Positions 51,601-59,918 are shown, counted from the stretch's first letter. The stretch: DNA of 62,689 bases from Phycisphaeraceae bacterium (GCA_019636535.1 JAHBXK010000019.1:1-62689), one strand, 5' to 3'. Translations and numbers: made by a program. Notes: generated by a model not told the origin, from the sequence alone.

Positions 51601-54143
51601 GCCGCCCATTCGAGCAGAAATCGGATCGGGTCTTCACTGACTTGGATGGCCGGTTGGCAAGTCTGTTTGAGCTCGGACTCGATCGAAGGGGGCCACTTGG
51701 GTCCATGGGTCCAGTCTCGGCCGATTCGCCGCCTGAACGCCTCGAGACCCAGCCTCGCGCGCAAGAGTTCCAATCCGTCGTTGTCCTTGGTCTGATCGCT
51801 CCGTGAAGCGAGCCAGTCGGTCACGAGTTCCCGCGCGGGGCAGCGCTGCAGGTCGCTCTCCAAAGACCGGTCGGGTTCGGGTCTGGCGATGCCGTAGGGG
51901 ATGCCGCTCGAGCCCAGCGGCACCGACGTCTCGCCGTCGTACATCGGCTTGCCGTCCTCGGTCGGCAGTCGCAGGTCTTTGTGCTTGACCACCAGCGTCG
52001 CGAGGTCGGCCAGGCAGCGCCACGCCGCCGGGGTCATACGCAGAGCGCCGAGCGGGCGGGCGGGCGGTGGCTTGGTCAGGCCGTCTGGGTTGATGAGGCC
52101 GAAGGCGTCGTCGCGCTTGGGGCGGTCGGCGTGCGTGCTGGTCAGCAGTTCCAACGCCGTGCGCTCGGTCTTGTTGAGCCTGCTCCCGCGAGCCTCTCCC
52201 CATTCGGTCCCCACGCGGCGGGCCTGCTCGGCGTTGCGCTTGTCGGCCGCCATGTTCCGAAGCACTTCCAGCCCCGCCGCACGCTGTTCGGTTGTGGCAC
52301 AGTCGAGCAGTTTCTTCGCGACGTCCAGGAGCGCCTCATCGGGCAGGGCTTGCAGTCGCTTGGCCGCCGCCGTCCGCACCCCGGACGCCTTGCGCTTCAG
52401 CAGGCCGATCAGCACGCCCACCTCGTTGCGCAGCAGCGGTTCACGCGACAGGGCGGTCACCGCGGTCTCCACAACCTCCGCGCTCGCGTCGGTCGCGAAA
52501 CGGAGAAGGATCGCCCGCGCAGCGGCCGAGAGCGGGCGGGCCGGTTGCCCGGCGAATTCGCCCGGCCAACGCTCGATGCGGCCGATCTGGGCGGCGAGCG
52601 CTTCGCGGCCGCGGGGGCTCAGCCTGCGCACGACGGGGATCATCCGCTCGGCGAGTTCCGCCGTGGCCGATACCGCCATGACATCGGCGATGTCGGACAC
52701 CTTGAGCGTCCGGTCGGTCCACGGCCAGAGCGCGGCCTTGAGACGAACCGCCTTGTCCTTCTCCGGGATGCGGGTCAGAAGGCCGAGCAACGCGTCGAAG
52801 ACCGACGCGTCTTCGGAGCGAGCCGGAACGGGCGAAGGCGACGCCGCTTCGCCGACGCCCTCCTTTCCGGCCTCCGCGGCATCGGGGAGGATGTCCATCG
52901 GCTCGGTCGGGTCGTCGTCGAGGGAGCCTCCGTGCGGGTCGTACCTGAACGCGTCGGCCGCAACCGCGGCGACGCGCAGGTCGTCATCGCCGATGGCCCG
53001 GACAAGGAGGGGGCGAACGGCCTCCACGCGGGCGCGTCCGCACGCGTGCGCTGCGGCGAAGCGCACCTCGGGGTCCTTGCTGTCCAGCGCGCGCGCGGCA
53101 AGCGGGAGCATGACTTCGATGTCCTCGAACCCGGCCGCCCAGAGCGCGAAGTAGGCCTGGGCGGGCGTGCCCTTGCGGACGGCGTGCTCTCGTGAACCCG
53201 GGTCTTCGATGTACCCCAGAGCCGAGCGGATGGAGTCGTCGATGACCTTGCGGCTTGCCGAGTCCCAGAGCAGACCGAACCAGACGTCCGCCGCTCGCAC
53301 GACGGAGGAGAACCGGGAGAGGTCGTGCTCGAGGATGAGGCGGAGGAACCGGGGGAAGACGTCGGGGTGGCAATCGACCAGGGACTCGAGGATGCTCTGT
53401 CGCAGACCCTCCTGCCGCTGCGCAGCGAGGAGGAGTTTCTCCACCGCCTCCCACGCCTCGGGCCTCTCGCAGAGCACCAGCGTCCGGATGATCGCCTGAG
53501 AGACGCCGGACACCTCGTGCTCACCGCGGACGCACGAGAGCAGGGTCCCGAGCAGCGCGTCGGCCTTCGGCCCGCCGGCGTTGATGGCGGCGGCGAGCAC
53601 CACCGACCAGTCGGGCTCGCCCCACCGATCGTCGAAGGTGACCAGCGGCGCAACGTCGGAGAGGTCCGCCGTCAGCGGGCCGAGCACGGTGATCGCGTGC
53701 ACCGCCCACTCGCCGGCCAGCAGCGGCAGGTCCGCGCTGCGGGGTGAGCGCACCATCAACCGGCGGTCGCCCGACCACGGGATCGTGCGGTACGCCGTCA
53801 TCCGCCAGCCCGCCTCCAGCACGGGCACGTGCGCGGGAACCAACGTCTCGAAGACCACGCGACGGTCCGCCTCGCCGAGGCCGGCGAGCGCACGAGCGCC
53901 CAATCGCAGCGCATCGTCGTACGACAGCCCCCCTTCACGGAACGCCTTGGGCAGCAGTTCCGGCGTTGCCGAACGCACGCTCGATCTCGTGTTCGGGCAG
54001 ATCGCCACGCCGATGCGGACGCGCGCCGCATCGCCCAGCCGCTCTCGAACGCTCGGCGCCGCGAGCAATTCGTGGCAACCGACCGCCCATCGGGGCGAAC
54101 GGAGTTCCTCCAGCCGCTGGTTGATCCGTTCGCTCGACCACAT
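48624..54143 (-). CDS. Giant HEAT-repeat protein with DUF4132/DUF5724-type regions
   Basis: This is a 1839-residue soluble protein, one of the largest in the window. The N-terminal third consists of HEAT/armadillo-like helical repeats (for example SKDPEVRFAAAHACGRARVE, GDDDLRVAAVAADAF). The middle part holds acidic linkers (DDDADDDLDDEPDPNAPKP) and a region (about 1350-1560) resembling DUF4132 (MEREDLADLAKGPVTRTAG; LADLHHHPILRAMLARLVLV). The C-terminus is a conserved-looking domain ending LLLARDREIQDPSILSQIRL, as in DUF7737 tails of DUF4132/DUF5724 proteins. DUF4132 also occurs in MolR-like WGR proteins; the function is unknown. Names are from pattern memory. The ATG at 54143 has GGAGG eight bases upstream. 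A 145-codon gene lies just upstream on the same strand and may be its partner. Confidence 0.82.
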   Translation of the reverse strand: MWSSERINQRLEELRSPRWAVGCHELLAAPSVRERLGDAARVRIGVAICPNTRSSVRSATPELLPKAFREGGLSYDDALRLGARALAGLGEADRRVVFETLVPAHVPVLEAGWRMTAYRTIPWSGDRRLMVRSPRSADLPLLAGEWAVHAITVLGPLTADLSDVAPLVTFDDRWGEPDWSVVLAAAINAGGPKADALLGTLLSCVRGEHEVSGVSQAIIRTLVLCERPEAWEAVEKLLLAAQRQEGLRQSILESLVDCHPDVFPRFLRLILEHDLSRFSSVVRAADVWFGLLWDSASRKVIDDSIRSALGYIEDPGSREHAVRKGTPAQAYFALWAAGFEDIEVMLPLAARALDSKDPEVRFAAAHACGRARVEAVRPLLVRAIGDDDLRVAAVAADAFRYDPHGGSLDDDPTEPMDILPDAAEAGKEGVGEAASPSPVPARSEDASVFDALLGLLTRIPEKDKAVRLKAALWPWTDRTLKVSDIADVMAVSATAELAERMIPVVRRLSPRGREALAAQIGRIERWPGEFAGQPARPLSAAARAILLRFATDASAEVVETAVTALSREPLLRNEVGVLIGLLKRKASGVRTAAAKRLQALPDEALLDVAKKLLDCATTEQRAAGLEVLRNMAADKRNAEQARRVGTEWGEARGSRLNKTERTALELLTSTHADRPKRDDAFGLINPDGLTKPPPARPLGALRMTPAAWRCLADLATLVVKHKDLRLPTEDGKPMYDGETSVPLGSSGIPYGIARPEPDRSLESDLQRCPARELVTDWLASRSDQTKDNDGLELLRARLGLEAFRRRIGRDWTHGPKWPPSIESELKQTCQPAIQVSEDPIRFLLEWAARIDGDHGYAAALLDGLEHQVATSNFRASDDDADDDLDDEPDPNAPKPVDPDPNFPLHADVAHKVTEALDDFERRGVIRLNREHHARLWSLALAARPNVVRWLESLREKKVSKDEYQRSHASLNGIAPGERTIFSAVLAGGLSEDDLLDYAVHPYWSTVSGNVEFLTKHAAFEADDDSFPADDEPSRTRERFNDLERAARAHPVFVSAKHRLVERLIELEIQRGDAPTESSPFVSKIQHAGGADVLLRCLVALGKSGIKRTRTWREDSRQANLTDLIAATIPAERETPERFAELVRRAGFMPAPSSRRTGAVKAPSPAGLTEDALIDAAVYVPHWARHIDHALGEQWRGVEDAVWWIHAHTKGSDYRINYGIRQKWQASIAERTPLTEDELRDGAVDVDWFRRAYAALGPKRWARLDESAKYATSGAGHRRAQLFAAAMTGGACGGEKVTEKSLSTRIKSKRHQDSIRALGLVPIKKGPAGKKQVLERYKLMQEIRRTSRKHGGQLLQASERRAVEIGMENLARTAGYPDPLRLQWSMEREDLADLAKGPVTRTAGKGDKAVTVSLTIDADGAPELTVTRNGKPLASVPAAIKKDPKIARVTVRIADLRKALSRVRVALEEAMCRGDAFTGAELADLHHHPILRAMLARLVLVHAERPAIAGYPDKGGKVLRSHTGNLEPLKSADALRIAHPLDLLARKDWEKWQRECFAAERVQPFKQIFREVYVPTAEERASAESVKRYEGHQVNPRQALALLGSRQWVFRADESVQRTFHRERLTARLQFAEHFYTPAEVEGLTLEALEFTRAGEWKPLKVADVPPRLFSECMRDLDLVVSVAHRGGVDPEASRSTTAMRAAIVRETCALLKLNNVVIEGEHPEPASPDAKTDPKTKAAGKTRLPADPVRVCITGQLAEYTVHLGSAGVQVATLAGGKRVGGGSVWIIPVHAQHRGRLFLPFADDDPKTAEVVSKVLLLARDREIQDPSILSQIRLYVG

Positions 54144-54163
54144 CCGATGCGCCTCCGTTCATA

Positions 54164-54260
54164 CCCCCCCCCAACCCCCGCTCCTCGGCTCCTCCCTGCT
54201 CCCCCCCATGCCCTCCCCTCCTCCCCTCCTCCCCTCCTCCCCCGCTCCCGCGCCCCCCGC
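54164..54260. repeat. C-rich low-complexity tract
   Basis: About 100 bases of C-runs and repeated CTCC/CCTC units separate the giant gene from its small upstream neighbour. Read on the minus strand (the coding strand here) it is G-rich and could form quadruplex structures between the two genes. Confidence 0.75.
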
Positions 54261-54263
54261 GCT

Positions 54264-54701
54264 TCAGCCTCCCGCCAGCATCACCAGTCTCAGGAAGGTG
54301 ATCCGGCTGTCTGGCGTGAGGAAGACCCGGGCGTCGAGGTCGCGGTGCTCTGCACCATCCACGATCACAAGATACAGACCATCCTCAAAGGCCTGCAAGG
54401 CCCCCCCGATGGCTTCATCAATGTTGACTGATTGTTGAATGTTGCGTCCCTCGGGCGCCACGCGGCCCCGGGCCTCACCCTCGGCGATCTGGCGGGCGGT
54501 CAGGACGCGGTCGAGCCGGCGGGCCTCCTGCCGGGTCTCGAAAGCGGCAACCTCCGCCCGCACGACGTGCTCGATGAGGTCGCGGAGGGTGAGGCCGGAA
54601 TCGCCGCCGTGGTCCTTGCTCGGACGCGGTGGGGGCGGTACAGCCCAATCGGCGAAGAGAGGCCGCCGAATGCCGAGAACCTTACCGGAGATCGTGAGCA
54701 T
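54264..54701 (-). CDS. Small soluble protein upstream of the giant DUF4132-type gene
   Basis: This is a 145-residue protein of unknown function. It begins MLTISGKVLGIRRPLFADWA and contains LTLRDLIEHVVRAEVAAF, RQEARRLDRVLTARQIAEGE and a terminal domain NIDEAIGGALQAFEDGLYLV followed by ITFLRLVMLAGG. No signal peptide or membrane helix is present. The pattern (short beta start, helical middle, mixed C-terminus) suggests a compact adaptor-like fold. It lies 120 bases upstream of the giant HEAT/DUF4132 gene on the same strand, separated by the C-rich tract, so the two are probably co-expressed. I recall small proteins next to such giants in other planctomycetes but cannot confirm a named family. 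Confidence 0.75.
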   Translation of the reverse strand: MLTISGKVLGIRRPLFADWAVPPPPRPSKDHGGDSGLTLRDLIEHVVRAEVAAFETRQEARRLDRVLTARQIAEGEARGRVAPEGRNIQQSVNIDEAIGGALQAFEDGLYLVIVDGAEHRDLDARVFLTPDSRITFLRLVMLAGG

Positions 54702-54817
54702 GGCCGGGCAGGGTACACGACGCGGCCCGCCCGGCCCGGAGCACAACCTGGTGCACGCGGGACTCGAGCGGGCCGGCGCGGGCGCCTCGTCGGATCAACG
54801 GTTGCGCCCGGCCGAGA

Positions 54818-55000
54818 CTACATCCTGATGGTCGTGCTGCCGCGCCGGGTCAGCCCGACGATGAGCGAAACCAGGAACAGCACCAGGAAGATGAAGAACA
54901 GGATCTGCGCGATCGAGGCAGCGCCCGCGGCGATGCCGCCGAACCCGAAGAGCGCGGCGATGATGGCGATGATGAAGAACGTGACGGCCCAACCAAGCAT
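54818..55000 (-). CDS. DUF1328 (YtjA-like) small membrane protein
   Basis: This 60-residue, two-helix inner-membrane protein starts [22 protein letters not shown] and continues [20 protein letters not shown], a clear DUF1328/YtjA pattern. Family members are small stress-associated membrane proteins of unknown mechanism, often clustered with CsbD- and entericidin-like genes, as here. The ATG at 55000 has AGGAG six bases upstream. It is about 140 bases downstream of the entericidin-like gene on the same strand. Confidence 0.92.
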   Translation of the reverse strand: MLGWAVTFFIIAIIAALFGFGGIAAGAASIAQILFFIFLVLFLVSLIVGLTRRGSTTIRM

Positions 55001-55142
55001 GGTGATCTCCTTTCGTGTTGCTCGCGGGCCCGGAGGGGAGGCCTCCGCGGCCGACCGAGTGGCGCGCTCGTTGCATCGCCGTGCTCACGCAGCGCCGTCG
55101 GAGCGCGGCGCGGCCCGCTCCCGAGCGCAGAACGTGAGCGGG

Positions 55143-55361
55143 TCAATCCGACATGTCGTCCTTGGCGTCCGAGGCGGTCTCCTCGATGCCCTTGCCGAGC
55201 GACTTGATGTCCTTGCCGACGCCCTCGGTGGTGTTGCAGGCCGAGAGAACGATCGCGGCCGCGAAGGCGGCGACGGCCGCGGCGACCCGGAAACTCTGCG
55301 TGGAGCCGGGAGACTCGGCCGGTGGACTGGGCGTGTCGAGAGATCCGTTCATGGCGTTCAT
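55143..55361 (-). CDS. Entericidin-like small lipoprotein
   Basis: This is a 72-residue lipoprotein. An N-terminal Pro/Ser-rich extension leads into the signal VAAAVAAFAAAIVLSAC with a lipobox (LSAC), then NTTEGVGKDIKSLGKGIEET, which matches the entericidin A/B pattern (ACNT-GAGKDI-AG--IE). The extension before the signal is longer than in classical entericidins (about 40-48 residues). Entericidins are stress-induced bacteriolytic/antidote lipoproteins of the envelope. The ATG at 55361 has a GAGGAG ribosome site eight bases upstream; a second ATG three codons later is possible. Confidence 0.85.
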   Translation of the reverse strand: MNAMNGSLDTPSPPAESPGSTQSFRVAAAVAAFAAAIVLSACNTTEGVGKDIKSLGKGIEETASDAKDDMSD

Positions 55362-55614
55362 GATGCCGCTCCTCTGAGCCGTCGGCGTGCTTCGTCACAC
55401 TCGGAAGCAATCGCCGATCGGTGTACACGAGCATGTTCGATCGTCGCGATGAAACGTCGCATCGAATCCGGATGAATGAGTTCTCATTCTCGGTGCGCGC
55501 TGCGCCGCGGATGATGGAAGCGCGGGGTCCTGATACGATGGGGTCGGCACGGGCGGTCCGGCCCGGGTTGCGCGGGGGACCCGCGTCCCCCCGGCGGGGA
55601 GGCAGGAGGTCCGC

Positions 55615-56289
55615 ATGCGGGTGCTGATCGTCGAGGACAATCCGAAGATGGCCGGTGCGCTGCAGACGGGCCTGCGCGAGAACGGGTACGCGGCCGACGT
55701 GTGCCACTCGGGCTTCGAGGGCGAGGACCTGGCCGCCGCGCAGGAGTACGACGCGGTGATCCTGGACCTGATGCTGCCGGACCGGGACGGCGTGGACGTG
55801 TGCCGGAACCTGCGCCGGCGGTCCGTCCGCACGCCGATCCTGATGCTGACGGCGCTGTCGGGGGTGGACAACAAGGTCGCGGGGCTGGACGCCGGGGCCG
55901 ACGACTACCTGACCAAGCCCTTCAACTTCGAGGAGTTGCTCGCGCGGCTGCGGGCGCTCCTGCGCAGGGGCGAGGCGAGCGAGGGGCGCACCCTGACCTG
56001 CGACGACCTGAGCCTCGACCTGTACGTTCGGCGCGCCAAGCGCGGCGAGAGCGAGGTGGACCTCTCGAACAAGGAGTTCGCGCTGCTCGAGTACCTGATG
56101 CGGAACCCCAACCGCGTGCTCTCCAGGGCGCAGATCGCCGAGCACGTGTGGGACATGAATTTCGACCCGTCGAGCAACGTGATCGACGTGTACATCGCGG
56201 CGCTGCGCAAGAAGATCGACCGCGGGCATCCGCGAGAACTGATCCACACGGTCAAGAACGCCGGGTACCGGTTCGGCGTGATGGACTGA
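55615..56289 (+). CDS. OmpR/PhoB-family response regulator
   Basis: This 224-residue two-component response regulator has a receiver domain with VEDN at the start, the phosphoacceptor Asp at 51 (VILDLMLPDRDG), Thr in LMLTALSG and Lys in YLTKPFNFEELLARLR. The DNA-binding winged helix has EVDLSNKEFALLEYLMRNPN, VLSRAQIAEHVWDMNFD and VIDVYIAALRKKIDRG, ending HTVKNAGYRFGV. The ATG at 55615 has a perfect AGGAGG with a 5-base spacer. It is followed after 4 bases by its sensor kinase gene. It resembles CusR/CopR-type regulators in overall layout, but control of the metal operon 8 kb away is speculative. Confidence 0.95.
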   Translation: MRVLIVEDNPKMAGALQTGLRENGYAADVCHSGFEGEDLAAAQEYDAVILDLMLPDRDGVDVCRNLRRRSVRTPILMLTALSGVDNKVAGLDAGADDYLTKPFNFEELLARLRALLRRGEASEGRTLTCDDLSLDLYVRRAKRGESEVDLSNKEFALLEYLMRNPNRVLSRAQIAEHVWDMNFDPSSNVIDVYIAALRKKIDRGHPRELIHTVKNAGYRFGVMD

Positions 56290-56293
56290 TCCG

Positions 56294-57898
56294 ATGGGCG
56301 TCGACTCCGCGACAGACGGTGCGGTCGGCGCTGCGACCGGGCGTTCGCCAGGTGGGCATGTCACGCTGCGAGTGCGCCTCACGGCGTGGGTGGTCGCGGT
56401 CAACACGCTGATCATCTGGACGACCGGCACGGTGTTCTGGCTGTACCAGAAGTGGTCGATCGACGAGTCGATCAACGATCGACGCATCACGCGTGCAAGG
56501 CTGATCGCAGCGCAACTCAGGCCTTTCACCCCCGACGGCCTGACGGATCGGCTGGGCGGGGTTTCCTCGGAACTGTCGAGGCAGTTCCTCGGGGACGAAC
56601 TGCTGATCCAGGTGCGGGACTCGCGCGGGATGGTGGTGGCGTCGTCCTCCCCGGCGAGATTCGAGCCGGAGCAGATCGGGCTGTGGCGCGTGCTCGAAAC
56701 GGGCGTTCCCGCAGTGACGGTGCTGCCGCGGGGCCTGTGGGACGGCGGGTCGGAGGGGCCGCGGCACGACCCGCCCGCGCGCGTGGTCGTGGTGCCGATG
56801 GCTTCCGAAGACGGGCGCTGGTACGCGCTGGTGTTCGGCGTGAGCGACGGGTTCGCACGCGAGCAGATGCGGATCTTCCGGGGCGTGCTGCTGGTGATGT
56901 TCTTCGTAGGCCCGGTCGCCGCGGCGGTGAGCGGGTGGTTCATCGCCGGCCTGGCCGTGGCGCCGTTCGAGCGGCTGCGGAGGCTGGTCTCACGGCTGAA
57001 GCCCGAGTCGAGTTCGACGAGCCTGCAGGACGATTCGCTGGGAAACTCGGCGGAGGTGGTCCGGCTGGCGCGGGAACTGGACTCGGCGCGCGCACGCGTC
57101 GCGGAGCGGTTCGCCGCGCAGGAGCGGTTTCTCTCGAACGTGTCGCACGAGTTGAAGACGCCGATCTCGGTGATGCTGATCGAGGCGCAGACGATCGACC
57201 GCGCGGGCCTGTCCCCCGCCGGGGAGCGGTTCGTCGAGAGCGTGGAGGACGAGATGTCCAGGCTGGGCCGGCTGATCGAGAGCTTCCTCACGCTCTCGCG
57301 GATCCAGGACGGGAAGGGGCTGGCGCGTTTCCGGGCCTACGCGGTGAACGACCTGATCATGGACGGCGTGGACGACTGCGCGATGATGGCCGAGCAGCAC
57401 CGGGTGAGGCTGGTGCCGGAGTTGCTGGCGGACGACCGGTGGCTCGACGCGTCGGTCTCGGGTGAGCCGGAGCTGCTGCGCACGATGCTGGACAACCTGA
57501 TCCGCAACGCGCTGCGGTTCAGCCCGGAGGAGGGCCGGGTGACGGTGCGGGCGTCGATCACGCCTGAGGAGCAAGGCAAGGGGTGCACGGCGTCGATCGC
57601 CGTGGAGGACGAGGGGCCGGGGATCCCGCCGCACCTGATCGGGACGATCTTCGATCGCTTCGCGCAGGCCTCCAACCAGCCCAGGCACGGTCGGGGGCAC
57701 GGGCTCGGGCTCACGATCGCGATGGGGATCGCGGAGTTGCACCGCGGGTCGATCGCGGTGGCAAGCCGTGCGCCGCACGGGTGCGTCTTCACGGTCACGC
57801 TTCCGGCCCGATCGGCCGACGCGTCGAGCCCGGACGTCGGCGAGCGGGACGGGATCACCGACGGCGATCACGGCGATCACGACGCTGGCGGCGCGTGA
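56294..57898 (+). CDS. Two-component sensor histidine kinase
   Basis: This 534-residue inner-membrane sensor has a first membrane helix (TAWVVAVNTLIIWTTGTVFW), a periplasmic sensor region of about 140 residues, and a second helix with HAMP (LLVMFFVGPVAAAVSGWFIA, then VAPFERLRRLVSRLKP). HisKA follows with the phosphoacceptor His at 285 (FLSNVSHELKTPISVM), then the HATPase domain with N-box DNLIRNALRFSPEEG, G1 VEDEGPGIPP, F-box FDRFAQAS and G2 GHGLGLTIA. The tail is Asp/His-rich (DHGDHDAG), which could bind metal ions. It begins 4 bases after the response regulator stop, so the pair is translationally coupled. The stimulus is unknown; the neighbouring stress genes are candidate targets. Confidence 0.94.
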   Translation: MGVDSATDGAVGAATGRSPGGHVTLRVRLTAWVVAVNTLIIWTTGTVFWLYQKWSIDESINDRRITRARLIAAQLRPFTPDGLTDRLGGVSSELSRQFLGDELLIQVRDSRGMVVASSSPARFEPEQIGLWRVLETGVPAVTVLPRGLWDGGSEGPRHDPPARVVVVPMASEDGRWYALVFGVSDGFAREQMRIFRGVLLVMFFVGPVAAAVSGWFIAGLAVAPFERLRRLVSRLKPESSSTSLQDDSLGNSAEVVRLARELDSARARVAERFAAQERFLSNVSHELKTPISVMLIEAQTIDRAGLSPAGERFVESVEDEMSRLGRLIESFLTLSRIQDGKGLARFRAYAVNDLIMDGVDDCAMMAEQHRVRLVPELLADDRWLDASVSGEPELLRTMLDNLIRNALRFSPEEGRVTVRASITPEEQGKGCTASIAVEDEGPGIPPHLIGTIFDRFAQASNQPRHGRGHGLGLTIAMGIAELHRGSIAVASRAPHGCVFTVTLPARSADASSPDVGERDGITDGDHGDHDAGGA

Positions 57899-58079
57899 AC
57901 GCCGGATCACGCGTCACGCCCGCGCGACCCGGAGGAACGGACGGAACATGAGCCCGATTTCATCGGGCGTTCATCGGCTCACCAACGCGGCCCGGCATAG
58001 TGAGTGGAGTCCGCCGCGAAGGGGCGTCCCGGACGGAGGGACGCGCGCGGCCGGGACGCACGAACCAAGGAGCACAACC

Positions 58080-58295
58080 ATGAAGTGGGATCGCATCGAA
58101 GGCAACTGGAAGCAGTTCCGCGGCAAGGTCCGGGAGCGCTGGGGCAAACTGACCGACAGCGACCTGGACGTGATCAACGGCAAACGCGAGCAGTTGGCCG
58201 GCCGCATCCAGGAGGCCTACGGCAAAACCAAAGAGACCGCCGAGCGCGAGATCGACGAGTTCTGCTCCAAGTGCGTCAAGCCCGAGGATCGCTGA
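58080..58295 (+). CDS. CsbD-like stress protein
   Basis: This 71-residue hydrophilic protein starts MKWDRIEGNWKQFRGKVRER and continues WGKLTDSDLDVINGKREQLA and QEAYGKTKETAEREI, the full CsbD/YjbJ pattern. Members are abundant general-stress proteins of unknown biochemistry. The C-terminus CSKCVKPEDR has a CxxC pair not usual in the family. The ATG at 58080 follows AAGGAG with an 8-base spacer. A GCCCGAT/ATCGGGC hairpin (57952-57968) lies between this gene and the kinase. Confidence 0.93.
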   Translation: MKWDRIEGNWKQFRGKVRERWGKLTDSDLDVINGKREQLAGRIQEAYGKTKETAEREIDEFCSKCVKPEDR

Positions 58296-58377
58296 TCGGT
58301 CCTTCGCGATCATCGCCGTCGGCGCTGACGCAGCCAAGACCGGACCGAAGCGCAACGGAAGAGGCACGCACGCTCGC

Positions 58378-58400
58378 CCCCCTCCCCGCCCCCGCCCCCC
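58378..58400. repeat. C-rich tract upstream of the DUF892 gene
   Basis: A short run of C-clusters on the + strand in the CsbD-DUF892 gap, immediately followed by a GCACGGCCGTGC palindrome. It is part of a recurring intergenic C/G-tract pattern. Confidence 0.6.
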
Positions 58401-58484
58401 GTGATGCACGGCCGTGCGGGCACGGGGAGAGGGGTGAGGGGGGCGTGCCGGGGCCGGACAACCCACCAACGGAGGTGCCCAACC

Positions 58485-58988
58485 ATGCCGATCAAACTCG
58501 ACCATCTGAACAAACTCTTCCAAGAGCAGGTCAAGGACGCCTACAGCGCGGAGAACCAGTCGCTCAGCGCGCTGCGGATGCTGCGCGACGCCGCAACCGA
58601 CGAGGAACTGCGCAGCGCCCTGGGCGATCACCTCGCGCAGACCGATGCGCACGCGTCGCGGCTGGACGAGATCTGCGACATGCTGCACTTCTCCCCCGGC
58701 GGGCACAAGTGCAGGGCGATGCAGGGGTTGATCGACGAGGCGAGCGAGGTCGTGAACAACGATGAGGCCGATCCGTCGGTCAGGGACGCGGCGATCATCT
58801 GCGCTGCCCAGAAGATCGAGCACTACGAGATCGCGCTCTACGGGTGCCTTCGTGCGTACGCCGACCTGCTCTCCCACGACCGGGCCTCGGGCATCCTCGA
58901 GTCGACGCTCACCGAGGAACGGCAGGCCGACCAGACGCTGACGGAGATCGCGATGCGGTCGGTGAACGCGGCGGCGATCGCGGACTGA
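58485..58988 (+). CDS. DUF892 (YciE/YciF-like) ferritin-fold protein
   Basis: This is a 167-residue four-helix-bundle protein. Family features: LNKLFQEQVKDAYSAENQSL (first helix, with Glu), LGDHLAQTDAHASRLDEICD, CRAMQGLIDEASEVV, and the last helices KIEHYEIALYGCLRAYADLL and TLTEERQADQTL. The Glu/His pattern matches the di-iron ferritin-like DUF892 fold, though iron binding in this family is not uniformly shown. These proteins are induced by stress and often lie beside CsbD and DUF1328 genes. The ATG at 58485 has GGAGG nine bases upstream; the longer open frame before it is not homologous. Confidence 0.92.
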   Translation: MPIKLDHLNKLFQEQVKDAYSAENQSLSALRMLRDAATDEELRSALGDHLAQTDAHASRLDEICDMLHFSPGGHKCRAMQGLIDEASEVVNNDEADPSVRDAAIICAAQKIEHYEIALYGCLRAYADLLSHDRASGILESTLTEERQADQTLTEIAMRSVNAAAIAD

Positions 58989-59000
58989 CGGTCGGACCGG

Positions 59001-59834
59001 TCACTCGCCGGACGGGATCAACCGGAACATGCCCGTCATCGACGGGGGCTCGCCCCGGACGTGCGGCTCGGCCAAGGCGCTGAGCCGCAGCCGGACGGAC
59101 GGCGAGCCCGCGATCGTCGACTCGAAGGTGAGGTGGCCGCCCGCGGCGTGCGCGCGGCATGCCCCGACCAGGCGGCGGGCCTCGTCCGGCGCCAGCAGGT
59201 CCTGCCATGAGCCGAACTCCTGCGACGGAAGCCCGAGCGCGCGGGCGAGGCCGGCGTACCCGAGTTCCCAGCGTACGGCGTTCGTGTCCGCGGACCATTG
59301 GACCGCAACCACGCGGGCGGCGTCGAGCGCGGCGGTCATCCGACGGTTGCGGAGCGTGAGTTGCGTGGATCGCTCCTCCTGTTCACGCCGCGCGGTCTCG
59401 AGTTCAGCGCGGAGAGAGTCGGCCTGCGCAACCGCCTGGGTGAGCGCGCGGTTGGCCCTCCGCACCGAGGGGAGCGAGATCAGTTCCGGGAGATTGGCGA
59501 TGAGCACCACCGCGGTGGCCAGCGAGACCGCGGCGGTGGCGGCCTTCATCACGCCGAGCAGGCGGTAGGCGGGGTGGTAGAACATCATCGCGTCGCAGAG
59601 GTGCGTGAGGCCGCAGGCCAGGATGAACGCGACGAACAGCAGCAGCAGGCGCGGGAAGTCGGCCTCGCGCTTGCGCAGGTAGACAAGCAAGAGCCCGGCC
59701 GGGATCGCGCTGTAGGCCAGGAAGATCAGGACGTCCGACACGATGTGCAGCCAGCCGACCAGCGGCGTCCAGCGTCCGCACTGCCAGCGCGCTGGGAAAT
59801 CGCTCGCGTCGAAGAGCCTGAGGAGCGTGTCCAT
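59001..59834 (-). CDS. Ethylene-receptor-like membrane domain fused to a PAS domain, no kinase
   Basis: This is a 277-residue membrane sensor-like protein. The three N-terminal helices match the ethylene-binding domain of plant ETR1 without gaps: Asp34, Tyr41, Pro45, Cys74 and His78 correspond to ETR1 Asp25, Tyr32, Pro36, Cys65 and His69, a constant offset of nine. Cys and His are the Cu(I) ligands in ETR1. Key strings are SDVLIFLAYSAIPAGLL and AFILACGLTHLCDAMMF, followed by AAVSLATAVVLIANLPELIS. A coiled coil (about 125-170) leads to a single PAS-like domain (RMTAALDAARVVAVQWSADT onward). The protein ends there; no HisKA, GGDEF or other output is present. The ATG at 59834 is preferred over an upstream GTG. 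It is convergent with the DUF892 gene. Confidence 0.9.
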   Translation of the reverse strand: MDTLLRLFDASDFPARWQCGRWTPLVGWLHIVSDVLIFLAYSAIPAGLLLVYLRKREADFPRLLLLFVAFILACGLTHLCDAMMFYHPAYRLLGVMKAATAAVSLATAVVLIANLPELISLPSVRRANRALTQAVAQADSLRAELETARREQEERSTQLTLRNRRMTAALDAARVVAVQWSADTNAVRWELGYAGLARALGLPSQEFGSWQDLLAPDEARRLVGACRAHAAGGHLTFESTIAGSPSVRLRLSALAEPHVRGEPPSMTGMFRLIPSGE

Positions 59835-59918
59835 GCCGAATGGTTGGCGGGGTGCTCGCCCGGCGCGGGATGAAGGGCCTTTCACCCCGGTTTCAGCCCG
59901 GGGTCACGCGGTCGGCCT

